A DNA stretch of 64,000 nt from NCBI RefSeq assembly GCF_009765685.1, contig NZ_LMUY01000001.1:1-64000 (forward strand), written 5' to 3'. Under the pieces are notes generated by a model. That model had not been told where the DNA came from, did no database searches, and saw only the letters and a list, made by a program, of their open reading frames with translations. The position numbers and the translations under genes are program-made. The number at the start of each line of letters is the position of its first letter. Position 1 is the first letter of the stretch. The stretch is from Acidisphaera sp. L21 (GTDB taxonomy: Bacteria; Pseudomonadota; Alphaproteobacteria; Acetobacterales; Acetobacteraceae). This document shows positions 9,151-17,342 of the stretch, one piece after another.

Positions 9151-9180
9151 GCGTGGCGAACGCATGCACCGCCACGCCTA
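9148..9180. terminator. Hairpin between convergent MFS and SDR genes
   Basis: An 11-base perfect inverted repeat (TAGGCGTGGCG / CGCCACGCCTA) with an 11-base loop begins at the MFS stop codon and lies between converging genes. It has no T tract, so intrinsic termination is not certain, but its position suits a two-way transcription stop. Confidence 0.55.
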
Positions 9181-9198
9181 CGGCGCCAGGGCCTTCCG

Positions 9199-9939
9199 TC
9201 AGGCGTTGGTGCCACCATCCACTGTCAAATTCGCCCCGGTGATATAGGACGCCTCGGGTCCGGCGACGAACGCCACCAACGCGGCCACATCGTCGACATG
9301 GCCGTAGCGCTTCAGCGACGTCAGCGCGATTTGCGGCGTTGCCCAATCCCCAGCGGCTGGGTTCAGATCCGTGTCGATCGGGCCCGGCTGGATGTTGTTG
9401 ACCGTGATGCCACGATGCCCGACCTCGCGCGACAAGCCCTGGGTGAACATCTTCACCGCCCCCTTCGTCGCTGCATAGGCAACCAGCCCTGGGGTCATCA
9501 TGCGGTCACCCACGCACGAGCCAATCATGATGATGCGGCCATCATCCCGGATGTGCTTCAACGCCGCCTGGGTCGCGACCAGGGTCCCGCGGAAGTTGAT
9601 GTTGATCATGCGATCCAGGTCTTCCAGCGACGTCTCCTCGAACGGCTTCGGGACGGCGGTGCCGGCATTGTTCACCAGCACATCCAGGCGTCCGAACGCC
9701 GCCACGATCTGCTCGACCGCTGCCGTCACGGCGGCGGCGTCAGCAGCATCCGCCTGGATCGCCAGGGCTTTGCCGCCCGCGTCCTCGACCTGCTTCACGA
9801 CTGCGGCCGCGGCGTCCGCACCCTTGGTGAACGTAATCGCCACGCTGGCCCCATCGGCCGCCAATCGTCTGGCAATCCCCGCGCCGATGCCCCGCGATCC
9901 GCCCGTGACGAACGCTACCTTGCCGGTCAGTCTTGCCAT
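9199..9939 (-). CDS. SDR family oxidoreductase
   Basis: 246-residue classical SDR. It has GGSRGIG near residue 12, NNAG (LDVLVNNAGTAV), catalytic Ser in MIGSCVG and YAATKGA at the active site. FTKGA after beta 2 lacks the Asp of NAD-dependent enzymes, so NADP(H) is more likely. The ATG at 9939 has GGGGA upstream; longer starts run into the LysR promoter. It is divergent from the LysR gene at 10060 and the probable target of that regulator. No substrate can be inferred. Confidence 0.9.
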   Translation of the reverse strand: MARLTGKVAFVTGGSRGIGAGIARRLAADGASVAITFTKGADAAAAVVKQVEDAGGKALAIQADAADAAAVTAAVEQIVAAFGRLDVLVNNAGTAVPKPFEETSLEDLDRMININFRGTLVATQAALKHIRDDGRIIMIGSCVGDRMMTPGLVAYAATKGAVKMFTQGLSREVGHRGITVNNIQPGPIDTDLNPAAGDWATPQIALTSLKRYGHVDDVAALVAFVAGPEASYITGANLTVDGGTNA

Positions 9940-10022
9940 CGTGAAAATCCCCTGCATCCAAGCTCGAGCGAAAAACCTAGGGAGCGAGGTCGTTGCTGTA
10001 TAAGACTTTGTCGGCCGCCGGA

Positions 10023-10039
10023 TATGCCCGGAAGGCATA
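10023..10039. promoter_or_regulatory. LysR box (T-N11-A dyad) between SDR and LysR genes
   Basis: TATGCC-CGGAA-GGCATA is a perfect six-base-arm dyad containing T-N11-A, the classical LysR-type binding pattern. It lies 20 bases before the LysR ATG (10060) and about 85 bases before the divergent SDR start (9939), the usual site for autorepression and activation of the divergent gene. Confidence 0.65.
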
Positions 10040-10059
10040 GGGCAGGGGGGCAAGGGGCC

Positions 10060-10962
10060 ATGGAGTTACGGCATCTTCGCTACTTCATCGCGGTTGCCGA
10101 GGCAGGCAGCTTCAAGCTGGCGGCCGAGACCAGGCTGCACACCGCCCAGCCCTCGTTGAGCCGGCAGATCCGGAATTTGGAGGATGAAGTCGGGGCGCAG
10201 CTTCTGCGGCGTAGCGCGCGCGGGGTCGAACTGACGGCGGCTGGCCAGTCCTTCTTGGACCACGCGCGACAATCGGTCGCCCAGGCGGAAGCGGCCGCCG
10301 GAGCAGCCCGGCGGGCTGCCACACCGGCCCGGCAGGTCTTCGCCGTGGGGTTCGTCACCGGGCACGAGCTGGACTGCATCCCTCCGACCACGGTGCTGCT
10401 GCTGGAAGATCTGCCCAATCTCGAAATACGGGTGTTCAGCGGGTTCTCCACCAAGCTTGCCGACGATCTGCAGCGCGGCAAGCTGGACGCCGCCTTCCTG
10501 CGACGGGAACCCAATCCGCAGCTCGACTACCGGCTCGTCATCAGCGAGCCGCTTGTGGCGATCCTGCCGTCCCACCACCGGCTCGCCGGGCACGGGTCGA
10601 TTGAGCCGCGCGATCTGGTCGATGAAAACTTCATCGGGGTCTCGCCGGTGGCGCCGATCCTGCGCAATACCGTCAATGGCTACCTAAAACAGTCCGGCGT
10701 GGCGATGACGCCGCATTTGGAGATCGACAATTTCGCCATGGCAATTTCCCTGGTGGGGGCGACCCAAGGCGTTGCACTGCTACCGGCGTCGATTGAAAGC
10801 TATCTGCCGCCATCGATCGTCAGCCGGCCGCTGCGGGGTGAGAGTCCGGTGATCGATCTGGTGCTGGGCTTCCACATGGCGAACCAATCGCCCGTGCTGG
10901 CGAGATTCCTGTCCCGATTGGCCGAGCTTTCTATCCAGCTACGGGCAGCAAGACGAACATAA
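10060..10962 (+). CDS. LysR family transcriptional regulator
   Basis: 300 residues, standard LysR length. The N-terminal helix-turn-helix is MELRHLRYFIAVAEAGSF ... RLHTAQPSLSRQIRNLE, and the effector-binding domain follows (VGFVTGHELDC; LPSHHRLAG). The early HCA/CatM/BenM-like pattern (ELRHLRYF, TAQPSLSRQIRNLE) suggests the aromatic/chloroaromatic-type subgroup. The ATG at 10060 follows a GGGGGGCAAGGGG stretch. It is divergent from the SDR gene with a LysR box between. Confidence 0.92.
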   Translation: MELRHLRYFIAVAEAGSFKLAAETRLHTAQPSLSRQIRNLEDEVGAQLLRRSARGVELTAAGQSFLDHARQSVAQAEAAAGAARRAATPARQVFAVGFVTGHELDCIPPTTVLLLEDLPNLEIRVFSGFSTKLADDLQRGKLDAAFLRREPNPQLDYRLVISEPLVAILPSHHRLAGHGSIEPRDLVDENFIGVSPVAPILRNTVNGYLKQSGVAMTPHLEIDNFAMAISLVGATQGVALLPASIESYLPPSIVSRPLRGESPVIDLVLGFHMANQSPVLARFLSRLAELSIQLRAARRT

Positions 10963-11156
10963 CGTTCTCGTGAGGCGATGAACCAACATCTACCCACAAT
11001 CAACCAGCGCAATGTTGAAGCAGCCTTTCTGCGACTCGGCCAATATTGCCATAGACGAACACGCCTCGTTAACCTCCGAATGTTATTCTCACCCGGAGCC
11101 GAGTCGCGGCTACGCAATACCATGCGCCAGAATGGCCAATGAGGAACCAGGGCGAA

Positions 11157-11414
11157 ATGCTCACCGATTGGAACATTCTGTCTGACGAGCTGCAGCTCGC
11201 CATCGCCGCCGAGGCGATGCGCAAGGCGGCGGCCATCATCGCCGACCAGGCCGACACGCTGGCGGAGGAGATGGATGACGGTGCCGTGCCGGACGCGGGT
11301 GGCCCAGACGCACTGCGCCTGCTGGCGCAGATCATCCGCCTGAACGAGACCCAGTGCTTCGGGGCAAGCAGCCGCAAGCAAGTGTATGGGCAGATGGTTC
11401 CGGTGCTCAACTAG
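11157..11414 (+). CDS. Hypothetical small protein, 85 residues
   Basis: Not a recognised family. The sequence is mostly alpha-helical in character and acidic (LQLAIAAEAMRKAAAIIADQ, AEEMDDG), with no signal peptide or membrane segment. An in-frame ATG at 11139 is possible, but the ATG at 11157 has a closer purine-rich site (GAGGAACCAGGG). Codon use is like that of its neighbours. It is followed 81 bases later by another small gene on the same strand and then a strong terminator, so the two may form one small transcript. Confidence 0.6.
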   Translation: MLTDWNILSDELQLAIAAEAMRKAAAIIADQADTLAEEMDDGAVPDAGGPDALRLLAQIIRLNETQCFGASSRKQVYGQMVPVLN

Positions 11415-11495
11415 CGGTTTGAGGCGCCACGAAACCCTTGCGCCGAAGCCTCCGGGGTGGTCAGACAGCAGCCAAATCAACCCGGAAGACACGTG

Positions 11496-11657
11496 ATGAA
11501 CGACACCTCGACCGTCCCCGCCACCAAGCCGAGCCGGCCCGCCAAGCAGAAGGTTCCGCCCTTCGCACGCTACAAGGGCACCTCCGCGTGGCGTAAGGAC
11601 CGCCGTCGCGCCCGCGAATACGCGCGCTACCTCGCCGTAGCCAAGCCGGCTGCCTGA
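11496..11657 (+). CDS. Hypothetical small basic protein, 53 residues
   Basis: Short, very basic protein rich in Lys, Arg and Ala. The C-terminal half (FARYKGTSAWRKDRRRAREY) could bind nucleic acid or ribosomes, but no family is recognised. The ATG at 11496 has GGAAG nine bases upstream; an in-frame GTG-type start at 11457 is less likely. A perfect terminator hairpin begins eight bases after the stop, which supports a real transcription unit ending here. Confidence 0.5.
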   Translation: MNDTSTVPATKPSRPAKQKVPPFARYKGTSAWRKDRRRAREYARYLAVAKPAA

Positions 11658-11664
11658 AGCCTTC

Positions 11665-11692
11665 GTTCGCCCCGGTTCGCACCGGGGCGAAC
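11665..11692 (+). terminator. Rho-independent terminator
   Basis: Perfect 11-base stem GTTCGCCCCGG / CCGGGGCGAAC with a six-base loop, followed by CGCTTTTA. It lies just after the small basic protein gene and just before the stop of the convergent TRAP gene; the T run overlaps the TRAP stop codon. It is best read as the terminator of the plus-strand small genes. Confidence 0.8.
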
Positions 11693-11697
11693 CGCTT

Positions 11698-13530
11698 TTA
11701 CCCCAGGAAGCCGACCGACAGCCACGGCACGGCGGCTACGATGATCAGCGCCGCCAACAAAACGGCCATGTAGGGCCAAATCCGCCCGAAAGCCTCGTCG
11801 CTGCGCACCTTGCCGATGAGGCAGGTCTGGTAGAACCCCACGCCGAACGGCGGGGAGAACAGGCCGATCCCCATCGCCAGGATAGCCACGATGGCATATT
11901 GGACCAGGTGGATGCCCAGTTGCTGGGCGACCGGGAACAGCAGCGGCCCGAACAACACCATCGCCGGCAGCCCCTCCAGCACACTGCCCAGTACGATGAA
12001 CACCAGGATGGAAATGGCGAGGAAGCCCGCCTTCCCACCCGGCAACCCAACCATGATATCCGTCAGCGTCTGCGCAAACCCGGCCTGGGTTAGCGACCAC
12101 GCCATGGCGCTGGCGGTGCCGATAATGATCAGGATGGCGCCCGACAGCGCTGCGGTCTCCACCAGGATGCTGCCCAGCCGCCGCCAGTCGAAACAGCGAT
12201 AGACGCACAGCCCGACCAGGATGGAGTAGACGACGCCGACGGTGGCCACCTCCGTGGCTGTCGTCACGCCGGCCAACACCGCCCACCGGATGATGAACGG
12301 CAGGATCAGCGCCGGTATGGCGACCACGAACAGTCGCCCTACGACCCGCGCGCCAAGCTTGGCGCCGGTCGGCACGTCCGAGCGGCTGCGCAGGAACACC
12401 AGCAAACACAGTCCAATCGCCGCAATCGCCGCCGGCAGCAATCCGCCGGTGAACAGCGCCGAGATCGACACGCCCGTGACGGCGCCGACAATGATCAGCA
12501 CCAGGCTGGGCGGGATCGTCTCGGACATGGCGGCAGAGGCGGCCAGTTGCGCCGCCAATTCACCGGGTACCATGCCCCGTCGCCGCATTTCCGGCAGCAG
12601 CACCGGTGCCACCGCCGCCTGGTCCGCCGCCTTGGAACCAGAGATGCCGGAGATGAGGTACATCGCCGCGATAAGCACATAGGACAGTCCACCCCGGCGA
12701 TGGCCCACCAAAGCTGCGAGGAATTCCACCATGGCGCGGGCAATCCCGGTCATCTCCAGCAGCAGCCCCAGCACGACGAACATGGGCACCGCCAGCAGCT
12801 CGATGGAAGACATGCCCTGATCCATCTGGCTGATGATGGTAGCCAGAGGGATGTTGCTGGTGAAATGCAGGTAGGCGAATGTCGATATGGCAAAGCTGAA
12901 CGCGATTGGCACGCCGAGGAAAATGCACGTGCCAACGATGCCGATGAAGAACACCAGCAGGGCGCCGTTACCGATATCGTCAAACCAGTCCTGTAAATAG
13001 TACAGCGCGACGAACACCCCGGCGCACACCACCAGCACCCCGGCCAGCTCCGGCCAGTCCACCTCGGTGAGCAATTGGCGCAGCGCCACATACAGCAGCA
13101 GCACCAGGGCCACGAGTTGCCCATAGATCTCCACCGAACCCGGCAATTGCATCACCGGGGTGAGGATGGCGGTCTGTTGCGCCGCGTAGGACAGGCCGGG
13201 GATCAGCAATCCGAGTGTTACCACGACCACCAGCAGCGCGCCGAAACACGCTGCGATCCGACGGAACCGCGGCCCGGCGCGACCCACCAGCACCGTCATG
13301 CGCATATGCTCGCCCCGGCGCAACGCGATCACCGCGCCGAGGCTCACCAGCCATAGGAACAGGATTGCCGCCAGTTCCTCCACCCAGATCAGCGGGTGGT
13401 CGAAGCCGTATCGGGCGACCACCCCGGCAAACAGCATGATCGCCTCCACCGCGACCAACCCGCCGGCGATGGTTTCGGACAGCAGCGCCACCACCCGGTC
13501 CACCGTCCGGAACAACGCAGACCCGGGCAT
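11698..13530 (-). CDS. TRAP transporter fused permease (DctQ-DctM)
   Basis: Inner-membrane part of a TRAP organic acid importer, 610 residues. Residues 1 to about 170 form the small DctQ-like domain (EAIMLFAGVVARYGF, WVEELAAILFLWLVSLGA). The rest is the DctM-like large subunit, with GVPIAFSFAIS, the SGSKAADQAAVAPVLLPEM segment and AMSETIPPSLVLIIVG. Small and large subunits are often separate genes; fusions like this are a known variant. It follows the DctP gene by 12 bases and shares an operon with CoA-transferase and CitE-type lyase genes, so the substrate is probably a dicarboxylate that is activated to a CoA ester. Confidence 0.93.
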   Translation of the reverse strand: MPGSALFRTVDRVVALLSETIAGGLVAVEAIMLFAGVVARYGFDHPLIWVEELAAILFLWLVSLGAVIALRRGEHMRMTVLVGRAGPRFRRIAACFGALLVVVVTLGLLIPGLSYAAQQTAILTPVMQLPGSVEIYGQLVALVLLLYVALRQLLTEVDWPELAGVLVVCAGVFVALYYLQDWFDDIGNGALLVFFIGIVGTCIFLGVPIAFSFAISTFAYLHFTSNIPLATIISQMDQGMSSIELLAVPMFVVLGLLLEMTGIARAMVEFLAALVGHRRGGLSYVLIAAMYLISGISGSKAADQAAVAPVLLPEMRRRGMVPGELAAQLAASAAMSETIPPSLVLIIVGAVTGVSISALFTGGLLPAAIAAIGLCLLVFLRSRSDVPTGAKLGARVVGRLFVVAIPALILPFIIRWAVLAGVTTATEVATVGVVYSILVGLCVYRCFDWRRLGSILVETAALSGAILIIIGTASAMAWSLTQAGFAQTLTDIMVGLPGGKAGFLAISILVFIVLGSVLEGLPAMVLFGPLLFPVAQQLGIHLVQYAIVAILAMGIGLFSPPFGVGFYQTCLIGKVRSDEAFGRIWPYMAVLLAALIIVAAVPWLSVGFLG

Positions 13531-13542
13531 GTCGGGCGACCC

Positions 13543-14559
13543 CTAGGCGAGCGAGCCGGTGTAGCCTTCCAGCGCCGACCATAGCGGGGCGCCGAACTTG
13601 CCCTCCCAAGTCTTGTAGAAGCCGGACTTCGTCAGCACCGCCTGGAACGCCGTCGTGTCGACCTTGACGAACTCCATCCCCTGCTTCTTCAGCACCTCCT
13701 CCAGCGAGGCATCCAGCTTCTGGTTGGCGGCGCGCTGGTCGGTCGCCTGGGCGTCGAACGTGTCGGCGACGATCTTCTGCTGCTCCGCCGGCATGGACGA
13801 CCAGAACGACCCGTTCATCAGCAACCAGTAACCAACCCACATATGGTTGGTTAGCGAGCAGTATTTCTGCACCTGGTCCAACTTCATCGTCTGGATATTG
13901 CCCAGTGGGTTTTCCTGCCCGTCCGCGACCTTGGTCTGCAGCGAGGTATAGAGTTCCGACGCATTGATCGTGATCGGGGAAGCACCGAGCGATTGGAAGA
14001 TGGACAGCGAAATCGGGCTGGGCGGGACGCGGATCTTGAAGCCCTTCAGATCGTCCGGTGTCTTGATCGGCTTGGTGCCGGACGTGACCTCCCGAAACCC
14101 CTCGTCCCAGATGCGGGTCATCGGGTGCAGCCCGGTCTTGGCGATGTCGACGCGCACGATGTCACCCACTTTGCCATCCAACGCCTTCCACGCCGTCTCC
14201 GCATCCTTGAACGCGAAGCCGATATTGTTGATGGCGCAAGTCGGCACCAGCGTGGCCAGGATGTTGTCGCCGATCGCCATCATCTGCATCGCGCCGGAGC
14301 GCAGGTTGGACAGCATGTGCGTGTCGTCACCCAACTGGCTGTTGGCAAAGATCTGCACCTCGACGTCACCGTTGGTCGCGTCCTTGATCTTCTTGGCCGC
14401 CGCCGTGGCATTCACCGTCGTCGGGTGATCGGTGGTCAGGTCCAGCCCGAACTTGATGATGGTGCGCCGGGCCGCCCGCGCAGGGAGGATATTGAACAGC
14501 GGCAGGCTTGCGCCGAAGACAGCGCCACCGCGAAGAAATTGCTGGCGGGTGAGGGTCAT
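13543..14559 (-). CDS. TRAP transporter substrate-binding protein (DctP)
   Basis: Periplasmic binding protein that delivers a carboxylate to the fused TRAP permease, 338 residues. The N-terminal signal is TRQQFLRGGAVFGASLPLFN followed by PARAA. The conserved DctP core DLKGFKIRVPPSPI (with the Arg that binds the substrate carboxylate) and the region SELYTSLQTKVADGQENPL are clear. Its ATG overlaps the TGA of the CoA-transferase gene (ATGA), linking uptake to CoA activation. The exact substrate is not set by sequence. Confidence 0.93.
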   Translation of the reverse strand: MTLTRQQFLRGGAVFGASLPLFNILPARAARRTIIKFGLDLTTDHPTTVNATAAAKKIKDATNGDVEVQIFANSQLGDDTHMLSNLRSGAMQMMAIGDNILATLVPTCAINNIGFAFKDAETAWKALDGKVGDIVRVDIAKTGLHPMTRIWDEGFREVTSGTKPIKTPDDLKGFKIRVPPSPISLSIFQSLGASPITINASELYTSLQTKVADGQENPLGNIQTMKLDQVQKYCSLTNHMWVGYWLLMNGSFWSSMPAEQQKIVADTFDAQATDQRAANQKLDASLEEVLKKQGMEFVKVDTTAFQAVLTKSGFYKTWEGKFGAPLWSALEGYTGSLA

Positions 14560-15752
14560 CGTTGGGTTTCCGTTTCCTGATTATTGAGCGAGCCAAGGAT
14601 CTCGGCCTCGTGCTGGCCGAGTGTAGGGGCCGCCCGGCGCAGCGCACCCGGCGTGCCAGACAAGCGAGGCACCACGGCGTGCATGGGGAGACTGCCCATC
14701 TCCGCATCCACCATCTCCATCAGCACACCGCGGCCTTGAACATGCGGATCGGCCTCGAACCCGGCGGCGTCGTACACCGGGCCGACGGTGACCTCGGCGG
14801 CGCCGAAGAACGCCAGGTTTTCCGCCAGCGTGCGCGCCGCGATGAAGCCGCCGACGATCTGGTCCACCTCGTTTACATGCGCCAACCGGTCGGAATTGGT
14901 GCGGAAGCGCGGGTCTTCCAGCATGTCCGCCCGGCCGATGGCGCGGAACAGTCGCTCCGTCATCGCCTGGGTCGACGCCGACAACGCCACGAAACCGCCA
15001 TCCGCGGTCTGATACACGTTGCGCGGCGCGGTGATGGAGGCGCGGTTGCCCGACCGAGGCGGGATCGACCCGGTGATCCGCCAGGCCGCCGCATCGGGCC
15101 CCAAGGTCGAATGCAGTGGCTCCAGCAGCGACAAATCGACCACCTGGCCGCGCCCGCCACGGTGCTCCACCTCCCGCAGCGCCACCATCACGGCGAAGGC
15201 GCCCTGGATACCCGCCACCATGTCCGCCAGCGCCAGATTTGGCAGGGCAGGCGGTTTGTCGGCGAACCCGTTTTTGGCAGCGAACCCGCTCATTGCCTCC
15301 ACCAGGCTGCCGAAGCCCGGGCGCTGCGCATACGGCCCGGTCTGGCCGAAGCCGGAGATCCGGACGAACACCAGGCGCGGGTTCAGCTTGGCCACCGCAT
15401 CCGGCCCGAAGCCGGCGGCTTCCATCGAACCCGGCCGAAAACTTTCCACTAGCACATCCGCTGTCGGGATCAGCCGCGCCAGCAGCGCCTTGCCCGCGGG
15501 GTCGCGCAGATCCAGCCGGATGCTCTTCTTATTGCGGCCGTAGACTTTCCAGTAGGCGGAGATACCGTCTTCCCGCCAATGCCGCAGCGGGTCGCCGCTG
15601 CCGGGCTCCAGCTTGATCACCTCGGCGCCGAAATCGGCCAGTTGCAGCGTCAGCATATTGCCCGCCACCAGGCGGGAGAAATCCAGCACCCGCAGCCCAT
15701 CCAGCGGGCATGCCTGCCCCGGCTGGAATGGCTGGGCTGGCGGGATGGTCAT
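14556..15752 (-). CDS. CaiB/BaiF family (class III) CoA-transferase
   Basis: Moves CoA between a carboxylate and an acyl-CoA donor; 398 residues, full length. The N-terminal Rossmann-like part is GLRVLDFSRLVAGN ... FGAEVIKLEP. The catalytic Asp lies in NLALADMVAGI near residue 177, and the C-terminal tail RRAAPTLGQHEAEIL is present. It sits between a CitE-type lyase (four-base overlap) and DctP (four-base overlap). The expected order is uptake, CoA activation, then lyase cleavage. Candidates from known pathways are malate, citramalate, mesaconate or itaconate. Confidence 0.92.
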   Translation of the reverse strand: MTIPPAQPFQPGQACPLDGLRVLDFSRLVAGNMLTLQLADFGAEVIKLEPGSGDPLRHWREDGISAYWKVYGRNKKSIRLDLRDPAGKALLARLIPTADVLVESFRPGSMEAAGFGPDAVAKLNPRLVFVRISGFGQTGPYAQRPGFGSLVEAMSGFAAKNGFADKPPALPNLALADMVAGIQGAFAVMVALREVEHRGGRGQVVDLSLLEPLHSTLGPDAAAWRITGSIPPRSGNRASITAPRNVYQTADGGFVALSASTQAMTERLFRAIGRADMLEDPRFRTNSDRLAHVNEVDQIVGGFIAARTLAENLAFFGAAEVTVGPVYDAAGFEADPHVQGRGVLMEMVDAEMGSLPMHAVVPRLSGTPGALRRAAPTLGQHEAEILGSLNNQETETQR

Positions 15753-16624
15753 GCCCGGCTCCGCTCCAGCGTGCGACGCGCTTTCAGCACCACGGGGTAG
15801 TCGACCATGACTCCGTTCACCGACACGGCCGCCAGCCCCGCCGCCTCTGCCTCATCGAACGCGGTGACGATGGTGCGGGCCAAGGCCAGTTCCGCCTCGC
15901 TGGGGCTGAACGCGGCGTTCACGGTCTCGATCTGTGCCGGGTGGATGCAGGCCTTGCCGCTGAACCCCATCGCCCGCGCCCGCTTGGACGACACCGCCAG
16001 CCCGGCCAGGTCGGCAATGTCTGTGAAGACCGTATCCAGCGGCCCCTCCAACCCGGCGCTGCGCGACGCGAGGGTGAGTGCGAAGCGCGCCTGGTTGATG
16101 GCGCCCGCGTCATCCTCGAGGTCCACATCCATGTCCAGCGCCAAATCTACCGCCCCGAACGCCAGCCGCCGGATACGTGGCGATGCGCTGGCGACAGAGG
16201 CCGCCGCGGCGATACCCTTGGCCGTCTCCAGGATCGGCGTGAGTTCGATGCTGCCGGGTTGCTTGCCAGCGCGGGTTTCAAGCTGGTGTAGCAGCCAGTC
16301 CACGGTGGCGATATCGGCCGCGGATTCTGCCTTCGGCAACACGATGCCATCGATGTGCGCCGCAGCCGCCACCAACAGGTCGTCGTAGCAGAACGGCGTG
16401 CTGAGTGCATTGACCCGTAGGAACACCGTCTTGCCCTGCGCCGCCGCCAGAAACCCGGCCGCAAACTGCCGCGCCTGTGCCTTTTCCGCCGTCGCAACCG
16501 CATCCTCCAGATCCACGATCACCCCATCCGCCGCGCTCGTCAGCGCCTTTTCCACCTTGCGGGCGCTAGTGGCAGGCACGAACAGGAGGGAGCGGGGAAT
16601 AGGGGGCAAAATCGTATCCTTCAT
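15749..16624 (-). CDS. CitE-type CoA ester lyase (HpcH/HpaI aldolase family)
   Basis: Mg-dependent lyase of the citrate lyase beta/malyl-CoA lyase type, 291 residues. Visible motifs are RSLLFVPATSARKVEKA, VDLEDAV, LRVNAL, IVLPKAES, the metal-binding Glu in PILETAKG, and GKACIHPAQIETVN. The probable reaction is cleavage of a beta-hydroxy acyl-CoA such as malyl- or citramalyl-CoA to acetyl-CoA plus an oxoacid. It is coupled to a CoA-transferase on each side, the upstream one being an internally deleted remnant. Confidence 0.92.
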   Translation of the reverse strand: MKDTILPPIPRSLLFVPATSARKVEKALTSAADGVIVDLEDAVATAEKAQARQFAAGFLAAAQGKTVFLRVNALSTPFCYDDLLVAAAAHIDGIVLPKAESAADIATVDWLLHQLETRAGKQPGSIELTPILETAKGIAAAASVASASPRIRRLAFGAVDLALDMDVDLEDDAGAINQARFALTLASRSAGLEGPLDTVFTDIADLAGLAVSSKRARAMGFSGKACIHPAQIETVNAAFSPSEAELALARTIVTAFDEAEAAGLAAVSVNGVMVDYPVVLKARRTLERSRA

Positions 16625-17154
16625 GCCGCGCCACCATCGGCGCGCGATGCCCGAATGTCGCCTGGCGCATAGCCGACCGAGGCAAGCAGTTCGTCCGTAT
16701 GTTGCCCCAGCGTGGGGGCGGCCCGGCGCTTGGCATACGGCCCGGTCTGCCCAAAGCCGGAGATGCGCACGAGGATCAGCCGCGGATTACGCGCCAGCAG
16801 CAACTCCGGCGCCAGGCCCATCGCCTCCAGCGTGCCGGGGCGAAAATTCTCGATGAACACATCTGCAGTATCGACCAGCCGCAGCAACGCCCCCATTGCT
16901 GCGGGCTTACGCAAGTTTAGCGCGATTGACATCTTGTTGCGGCTGTAGGTCTTCCAGAACAACGGCTCCCCGCCATCGCGCCAAGCGCGCAGCGGATCGC
17001 CCTCGGGGGGTTCGACCTTGATCACCTCCGCCCCGAAATCGCCGAGTTGCAGCGACAACATGTTGCCTGCTACCAGCCGCGACAGATCCAGGACGCGGAA
17101 TCCAGCCAGCGGTCCCGACGCCCCGGTATCGAAGCGGATTGGTGCCGTGCTCAT
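16621..17154 (-). pseudogene. Internally deleted CaiB/BaiF CoA-transferase remnant
   Basis: The 177-residue frame has a normal class III N-terminus (FRVLDLSRLVAGN, GDFGAEVIKVEP, RISGFGQTGPYAKR) joined directly to the normal C-terminal end (RAAPTLGQHTDELLA). Against the intact 398-residue paralogue at 14556-15752, about 227 residues are missing, including the catalytic Asp region (LADMVAG). The frame is kept and the stop still overlaps the lyase start, so the remnant may be translated and keep coupling, but it cannot be an active transferase as the family is known. Confidence 0.8.
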
Positions 17155-17342
17155 GGCGCGGGCCGGGGGAGGCAGTTGGTCATGGGCGTTCGATACTCTG
17201 CACGCGCTCAACATCTACACTGTTGCCGGTGGTTCTGTTGGCAAACGCGGGGTAGGTCAATTCGGAAAACATGCTGCACTGCACACAAAGGCGGGGGCGT
17301 CGGTGGCTGTTCCTCCAGCCCAAGCCGTGACATCCTAACGCC

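Noticed and set aside
9298-10059. N-terminal extension of the LysR frame at 10060
   Set aside because: The open frame passes through the antisense of the SDR gene; the LysR family start and ribosome site are at 10060.
10800-11492. 230-codon minus-strand frame across the gap and the small hypothetical gene
   Set aside because: No family pattern and mixed composition; it overlaps the end of LysR. The plus-strand small gene with terminator is a better reading.
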